Of a stretch of 64,000 bases of DNA, positions 60,043 through 64,000 are shown piece after piece. Positions within the stretch are counted from its first letter, which is position 1; each line of letters opens with the position of its first letter. The DNA is from an uncultured Oscillibacter sp. GTDB lineage: Bacteria; Bacillota; Clostridia; Oscillospirales; Oscillospiraceae. Under the pieces are notes generated by a model. The model ran no database searches, was not told the DNA's origin, and was given only the letters and a program-made list of their open reading frames with translations. Both the position numbers and the translations under genes were made by a program. Location: NCBI GenBank assembly GCA_902490355.1, contig CABUDN010000001.1, positions 9,319 through 73,318 of the forward strand. Direction: 5' to 3'.

Positions 60043-60070
60043 ATTATAACAACCAAGGGGTTCCTGTCAA
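60043..60070 (-). promoter_or_regulatory. Near-consensus promoter of mtnA
   Basis: Minus strand: TTGACA (60065-60070), 16-bp spacer, TATAAT (60043-60048). Confidence 0.8.
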
Positions 60071-60141
60071 GGATTCTTGTTGTTTTATGTCTGATTATGT
60101 GGTATTGTGTAGATATGAAATAAAAAAAGGAGGGACCTGCC

Positions 60142-61236
60142 ATGCCAACAGCTGCAATTTGGGGTGCGGGCGGAATTGCCAACACCCACATGGATGCTCT
60201 CAGGTCCAACGGCATTGCCGTGGCGGCGGTGGTCAGCCGGACGGAGGACGGCGCCCGGGCGTTTGCACAGCGCTGGGGGATTCCCCGCTGGGGGACCGAT
60301 CCTGCCATGCTGTTTACTCCGGAGATTGACTGCGTCCACATCTGCACGCCGCCCAACCTGCACTATGAGATGGCGGTCACTCTGCTGGAACAGGGCAAAC
60401 ACGTCCTGTGTGAAAAGCCCCTGTGCTTTTCCGATGAACAGGCCCGCCGCCTGGCCCGGCTGGCCGCCCGGACGGGCCGGGTCTGCGCCGTCAACTTCAA
60501 TGTCCGGTTCCACACCGCCTGCCAGGCTGCCCGCAAGGCCGTCCAGGCCCCGGACTTTGGCCGGGTGCTGCTGATCCACGGCAGCTACCTGCAGGAGTTT
60601 GGCGCCCTGCCCGCGCCGGTGGACTGGCGGATGAATCCCCAGCTGGCCGGGCGGATGCACGCGGTCACGGAGATCGGCTCCCACTGGATGGATCTGGCCC
60701 AGTGGATCAGCGCCCGGCGCATTACGGCCATCAGCGCCCAGTTTGACCATTTCCACCCCACCCGCTATGTGGAAAACGGCGTAATGCACGCCCAACCCGG
60801 GCCAAACCGTACCCCCATGGCCGTGGACAGCGAGGACGCCGCCGTCATCAGCCTGCGGTTTGAGGACGGGGCCATGGGCGCGGTGGTGCTCTCCGAGCTT
60901 TCCCAGGGGCGGTGCAACCATCTGAGCCTGGAAATCACCGGCGAGCAGGAAAATCTCTGGTGGAACTCCGAGCAGCCCACGCTGCTGTGCCGGGCCCGCA
61001 GGGGAGAGGGCGTTCGTTCCCAGGTCTTCGCCTTTGGTTCCGGCTTTGCCGACACCTTCCGCAGCCTCATCGGCGCGGTCTATCAGGATGTCGCCGCGGG
61101 TGCGCCCTCGGCGCAGCCGGGATATCCCACCTTTGCCGACGGCATGCGGAATGTGCAGCTGTGCAACGCCGTGCTGGAGAGTGCACAGCACAACGGGGCC
61201 TGGATTTCGGTCCCCCTGCAGGAGGAGATTACATGA
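60142..61236 (+). CDS. Gfo/Idh/MocA family oxidoreductase
   Basis: 364 aa NAD(P)-dependent dehydrogenase-type protein. N-terminal fold IWGAGGIANTHMDAL, catalytic-lysine motif CEKPLCFS, and EIGSHWMDLAQW with the conserved His/Asp. GGAGGG before ATG. Divergent from mtnA and overlapping a cupin gene by 4 nt; substrate unknown, a sugar or sugar derivative by family. Confidence 0.9.
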   Translation: MPTAAIWGAGGIANTHMDALRSNGIAVAAVVSRTEDGARAFAQRWGIPRWGTDPAMLFTPEIDCVHICTPPNLHYEMAVTLLEQGKHVLCEKPLCFSDEQARRLARLAARTGRVCAVNFNVRFHTACQAARKAVQAPDFGRVLLIHGSYLQEFGALPAPVDWRMNPQLAGRMHAVTEIGSHWMDLAQWISARRITAISAQFDHFHPTRYVENGVMHAQPGPNRTPMAVDSEDAAVISLRFEDGAMGAVVLSELSQGRCNHLSLEITGEQENLWWNSEQPTLLCRARRGEGVRSQVFAFGSGFADTFRSLIGAVYQDVAAGAPSAQPGYPTFADGMRNVQLCNAVLESAQHNGAWISVPLQEEIT

Positions 61237-61790
61237 CACCGGAAGATCTGATTCAACGCTTTCACCTCGCCCCGCTGACCGGGGAGGGGGGACTGTACCG
61301 CAGGACCTATTGCAGTGCCCGGGAGCTTCCCGCCGAGGCCTTCGGCCCGCAGTACCCCGCCGGCACCCGCAAGGCCGCCGGATCTGCCATTGCGTATCTC
61401 ATCACGCCCCAGTCCTATTCCCGGCTTCACCGGCTGCCCACTGACGAGGTTTATCATTTTTATCTGGGAGACCCGGTATCCCTGTTCCTGATCCCTCCCC
61501 AGGGGCCGCCCCGCACCGTTCTCCTGGGCCAGGATGTGCTCTCCGGCATGGAGGTGCAGTTTGTGGTGCCCGCGGGCTGGTGGCAGGGCTCCCGGCTTTT
61601 GGACGGCGGACAGTGGGCCTTCCTGGGTACCACCATGGCCCCGGCCTACACCGATTCGGACTACACGGATGCCGATGCCGACGCGCTTTGTCAGGCGTAT
61701 CCGGCATTTGCCCGGGAGATTCGCCTTCTCACCGCACCGCCCCAATTCCCCGAAGCATCTTCTGCCGGCGCGGATCCAGCTCTTTTGTAA
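61233..61790 (+). CDS. DUF985 cupin-domain protein
   Basis: 185 aa RmlC-like cupin of the DUF985 family. Family pattern: LGPLTGEGGLYRRTY-like start (LAPLTGEGGLYRRTY), SAIAYLITPQSYSRLHRL, DEVYHFYLGDPV, QFVVPAGWWQGS and the C-terminal TTMAPAYTDSDY. Translationally coupled to the oxidoreductase (ATGA overlap, GGAGGAG upstream). Biochemical role of the family is unknown to me; a sugar epimerase-like or sensing role is speculative. Confidence 0.85.
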   Translation: MTPEDLIQRFHLAPLTGEGGLYRRTYCSARELPAEAFGPQYPAGTRKAAGSAIAYLITPQSYSRLHRLPTDEVYHFYLGDPVSLFLIPPQGPPRTVLLGQDVLSGMEVQFVVPAGWWQGSRLLDGGQWAFLGTTMAPAYTDSDYTDADADALCQAYPAFAREIRLLTAPPQFPEASSAGADPALL

Positions 61791-61860
61791 GGGTTCTTCT
61801 CTCCGGAGTCGAAGGGGGATGAAGCCCTTGATTCTGCCGGCGGGCACGGAAGCTTTGCAA

Positions 61861-61901
61861 ACCCACAGCCCCGGATGGAGGTTCCGTCCGGGGCTGTGGG
61901 T
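61861..61901 (+). terminator. Terminator after the DUF985 gene
   Basis: 18-bp stem beginning ACCCACAGCCCCGGA with one wobble, 5-nt loop, then TTGATTCTCTTTTC. Nothing else is seen in 61902-62004. Confidence 0.75.
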
Positions 61902-62004
61902 TGATTCTCTTTTCACGAAAGCCGCGTGCAGACATCCGCCATTGCCTTTGAAATCCTCAGCTGCGGCAGCCGGTGCAGGGCTGCACGCAGCGCGGCATTT
62001 CGCC

Positions 62005-62033
62005 TTGACATTTCATTTTTTTGCGGCTATTAT
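62005..62033 (+). promoter_or_regulatory. Promoter of the DUF2798 gene
   Basis: TTGACA (62005-62010), 17-bp spacer, TATTAT (62028-62033); start near 62040. Confidence 0.75.
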
Positions 62034-62063
62034 ACAAATTGCGTGTAGCCATTCTATTCCGCA

Positions 62064-62102
62064 AAGCGTGTCATGACAAGATTTGTCGTGACACGCTTTT
62101 TT
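62064..62102 (+). promoter_or_regulatory. Terminator-like hairpin in the DUF2798 leader (candidate attenuator)
   Basis: AAGCGTGTCATGACAA / TTGTCGTGACACGCTT, 16-bp stem with one wobble and loop GAT, followed by T6. It lies between the promoter at 62005 and the AAAGGAG of the gene, so it would stop transcription before the coding part unless overridden. It contains the self-complementary TGTCATGACA, also possible as a repressor site. Confidence 0.55.
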
Positions 62103-62125
62103 GTTTTTGAAAGGAGCGTACAACT

Positions 62126-62620
62126 ATGCCGAAAACCAAACTGCAGGGAATCCTATTTGGACTGATGATGTCGGTCTCCATGGCGTATGGGATGGAAGTA
62201 TACAATATTGCCCTCAAGGAAGGCGGACTTTCCCAAATGACCAACCGGGTATTCGGGGACGCCTTGCTGGAAGCAAGCTATATGTGGATTTTTGTATTCT
62301 TGTTTTCCAGCCTGTGGGGCAACCGGGCGGGCCGCAAACTGGCCGCTCTGATCTGCCGCCCGGAGGACAGCCCATTTATCCGCACGGTATGGATCTCCAG
62401 CTGTACGGTCCTTGTGATGTGCCCCACCATGAGCGCCGTGGCAGCCATCTTATTTTCCGTTCTTATGGCCCACGGAAGCTGGACGCAGCTGCCCGCCTAC
62501 TGGGTTGGAACCGTGCTGAAGAATTTCCCCATGGCTCTGCTCTGGAATCTCTTTGCTGCCGGTCCCATCACCCGGCTGCTGTTTCGCCGCATATTCACGC
62601 GCCAGCCGGCAAACGCATAA
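62126..62620 (+). CDS. DUF2798-type four-helix membrane protein
   Basis: 164 aa with about four membrane segments (GILFGLMMSVSMAYGMEVYN, EASYMWIFVFLFSSLWG, FIRTVWISSCTVLVMCPTMS and MALLWNLFAAGPITRLLF). The MMSxxMxxxM start and the second copy SCTVLVMCPTMS are the paired family motifs. Function unknown. AAAGGAG 6-7 nt upstream of ATG. Single gene behind a hairpin leader. Confidence 0.8.
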   Translation: MPKTKLQGILFGLMMSVSMAYGMEVYNIALKEGGLSQMTNRVFGDALLEASYMWIFVFLFSSLWGNRAGRKLAALICRPEDSPFIRTVWISSCTVLVMCPTMSAVAAILFSVLMAHGSWTQLPAYWVGTVLKNFPMALLWNLFAAGPITRLLFRRIFTRQPANA

Positions 62621-62650
62621 CCGTCCCGCCGCGGTCCCCGCAAGCCAAGC

Positions 62651-62685
62651 GGAAGGCCCTGATTCTCATGGAATCAGGGCCTTCC
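62651..62685. terminator. Bidirectional terminator, DUF2798 gene versus DUF4367 gene
   Basis: Perfect 15-bp stem GGAAGGCCCTGATTC/GAATCAGGGCCTTCC, loop TCATG. A CGTTTTCC stretch follows on the plus strand. Confidence 0.82.
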
Positions 62686-62754
62686 GCCGCTCGTTTTCCG
62701 CAGGGTTCTGCCGGCGCTTCCCGCATGCGGACACCGGCTGCGCCGTCACCGTCC

Positions 62755-63954
62755 TCACCGGATCTGTTCTGCGATGCGGACCAGGGTTTCCCGGTCCAAT
62801 GTTCCATGAAGCCGGAAGAAAAGTCCGCTGTCCGGGTCCGTCCAAGCCAAGGTGTTGACTCCGGCAACATTGGGCCCAACGACGGTGCCCACACTGACCG
62901 TTACGCCCGCGACCTCAGCCTGGCCGCCCTCCACCGGCTCTCCATTGACCGTCATGGACCCGCCGCTGCTCTCGTAAGGCTCTTCTGCCTGCCAATACTG
63001 TGCCTCCGCGCCGTTCACCCGGAGGGATTCCGGTACACCGTCCGGCAGCTCCAGCGGCACGGCGGCATACAGCAGAGTAAAACTGGTATCGGGTCCCAGC
63101 CATGTCTCCTGCACCGCATTTCCCCGCGGCACACGTTCATACTTTGTATAGTCATCCGGTACCCAGGTCATCTGGAAATCTGGCATCTGGCCGGTCACCG
63201 GCTGCACGCTCTCCGCCACCTTGATCAGATCGTCTTCGCTGATCTTGTTCCCGGAGAACCAGAAGAGAATGCCGTCCTGTCCCTCCCAGACCAGGTAGGT
63301 CCTCTCCTCTTCCGTATAGAGGTCTGCGGTCCGCCCCTGAATGGTCACCTGCCGGCAGTTTTGAACCGTCTGCTCATACCGAACGGAAGCTCCAACGGAA
63401 CCGCCGTCGGGATATTCACAGCGGAAGGTGAGCGTCCCGGTGTCGCCGCGGTAGCGATACGAGGACCAACTGGTTCCGCCGGAAGACTCCGACAGCCCCC
63501 AGCCGTCCGGCAGCCAGGCAGGACTCCATGCCGGCGGATCGGTATACGGCGTAAGCGGCCGCTCACTGGTATAGTCGAAGGAAGTTCCGTCCACACTCCG
63601 CTGCCAATACGCTTCCCCGCTTGTATTTTCGGCACTCTGTTCCCCCAGCAAAACGGTTTTTGTGGCGGAGTCATACCCGATCTCCACGCCCAGCAGCTCA
63701 CTGATTGTCCGGATGGGCAGATAGTTGGTCTTCCCTCCGGCGGCATCGGTATACAGAATGGAAGAAGGGACTTGCTGTCCGTTGGCGGCCGTGATGGTGG
63801 TCCCCGCCGCGATCGTGGTCTTCCCGTCTACCGCCACGTTGGCAAAGTTGAATGTCACCTGACCGCTGGCAGCCAGTACGGTGGTTCCCAGGGCCAGGGT
63901 CACCGCGGTGGCCAGACATCCGGACCAAAAGGCTGAGAGTTTCCGCTTTTTCAT
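62755..63954 (-). CDS. Secreted copper-amine-oxidase-N-like / DUF4367 protein
   Basis: 399 aa from ATG 63954. Signal peptide MKKRKLSAFWSGCLATAVTL to about residue 30 (VLAAS). Residues about 32-105 resemble the stalk (copper amine oxidase N-terminal) domain with YLPIRTISELLGVEIGYD. The C-terminal 110 residues match DUF4367 (VSVGTVVGPNVAGVNTLAWTDPDSG, FFRLHGTLDRETLVRIAEQI). Stop codon and body are complete, but its promoter and ribosome site are missing: just upstream the sequence turns into adapter. Residues that could be translated before MKKRK (MLFRSE) come from the adapter and are not real. Confidence 0.85.
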   Translation of the reverse strand: MKKRKLSAFWSGCLATAVTLALGTTVLAASGQVTFNFANVAVDGKTTIAAGTTITAANGQQVPSSILYTDAAGGKTNYLPIRTISELLGVEIGYDSATKTVLLGEQSAENTSGEAYWQRSVDGTSFDYTSERPLTPYTDPPAWSPAWLPDGWGLSESSGGTSWSSYRYRGDTGTLTFRCEYPDGGSVGASVRYEQTVQNCRQVTIQGRTADLYTEEERTYLVWEGQDGILFWFSGNKISEDDLIKVAESVQPVTGQMPDFQMTWVPDDYTKYERVPRGNAVQETWLGPDTSFTLLYAAVPLELPDGVPESLRVNGAEAQYWQAEEPYESSGGSMTVNGEPVEGGQAEVAGVTVSVGTVVGPNVAGVNTLAWTDPDSGLFFRLHGTLDRETLVRIAEQIR

Positions 63955-63957
63955 TTC

Positions 63958-64000
63958 AGATCGGAAGAGCACACGTCTGAACTCCAGTCACATTCCTTTA
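63958..64000. other. Illumina TruSeq adapter and index sequence (artefact)
   Basis: AGATCGGAAGAGC begins at 63958 and continues as the TruSeq read-2 adapter to 63991 (34 nt in all), then ATTCCTTT, which matches TruSeq index 27, and A. Untrimmed read-through at a contig end, not genomic DNA. Confidence 0.98.

Noticed and set aside
1..64000. tRNA, rRNA, known riboswitches, insertion sequences
   Set aside because: No cloverleaf, rRNA segment, transposase or recognised riboswitch core was found on reading the intergenic regions; a covariance-model scan was not possible here.

Overview
The window is about 60% GC and gene-dense. It has the hallmarks of an anaerobic Gram-positive gut bacterium of the class Clostridia, most likely Oscillospiraceae (relatives of Lawsonibacter, Flavonifractor or Intestinimonas). 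The evidence is SLH-domain surface protein, TRAP/TAXI and BMP-type importers, an anaerobic sulfatase-maturating radical SAM enzyme, strong AGGAGG ribosome binding sites, and an intrinsic terminator after almost every transcription unit. The genus is inference. The last 43 bases are not genomic: they match the Illumina TruSeq read-2 adapter plus an index, so the contig ends at about 63957.

Layout. 0-1.3 kb: C-terminal part of groEL. 1.3-6.4 kb (minus): type III restriction-modification system (res, mod) headed by a small winged-helix gene. 6.5-7.3 kb (minus): the most unusual locus, a stand-alone operon with a near-consensus promoter and a perfect terminator that encodes six micropeptides. Five are 23-25 residues long, four start points lie exactly 94 bp apart, and all share the C-terminal pattern I-R-N-x3-[FL]-G-G-x-R. 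A 47-residue, four-cysteine relative comes first. 7.4-8.45 kb (minus): a small phage-like gene set ending in a holin-like protein, with no endolysin. 8.5-10 kb: MATE exporter.

10-21.8 kb: pentose/multiple-sugar catabolism. A divergent galM-ROK regulator pair faces a ChvE-GguA-GguB-type ABC transporter, xylulokinase, two membrane proteins, a DUF4867 protein and a fucose/arabinose-type isomerase. Matching operator palindromes lie at both promoters. 21.9-30.3 kb: an envelope block with an XRE regulator, an O-antigen-ligase-like protein and a 961-residue SLH protein on the minus strand. Divergent from it are a Ser/Thr protein kinase and two paralogous zinc-ribbon/transmembrane/beta-helix proteins. 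30.4-39.3 kb: an IclR-controlled operon with opine dehydrogenase, TAXI-TRAP importer, divergent IlvD-like dehydratase, nitroreductase, DMT exporter and RidA. 39.3-44.5 kb: an AraC-linked four-gene sugar oxidation operon. 44.5-46.5 kb: membrane-anchored M3-type peptidase.

46.6-61.8 kb reads as one metabolic theme: anaerobic sulfatase-maturating enzyme, MTA/SAH/5'-deoxyadenosine-type deaminase, a purine nucleoside phosphorylase carrying the 6-oxopurine residues, a Crp/Fnr regulator, a BMP-type nucleoside ABC importer, a cytoplasmic Cys-type sulfatase, a class II aldolase, a DeoR regulator and MtnA. Together these could form a deaminase-first version of the DHAP shunt, which salvages 5'-deoxyadenosine or methylthioadenosine. 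A perfect 18-bp palindrome centred 41.5 bp upstream of the inferred BMP transcription start suggests class II activation by the neighbouring Crp/Fnr protein. 61.8-64 kb: DUF2798 membrane protein behind an attenuator-like hairpin, and a secreted DUF4367/copper-amine-oxidase-N-like protein truncated upstream by the adapter. No tRNA, rRNA, CRISPR array or insertion sequence was recognised.
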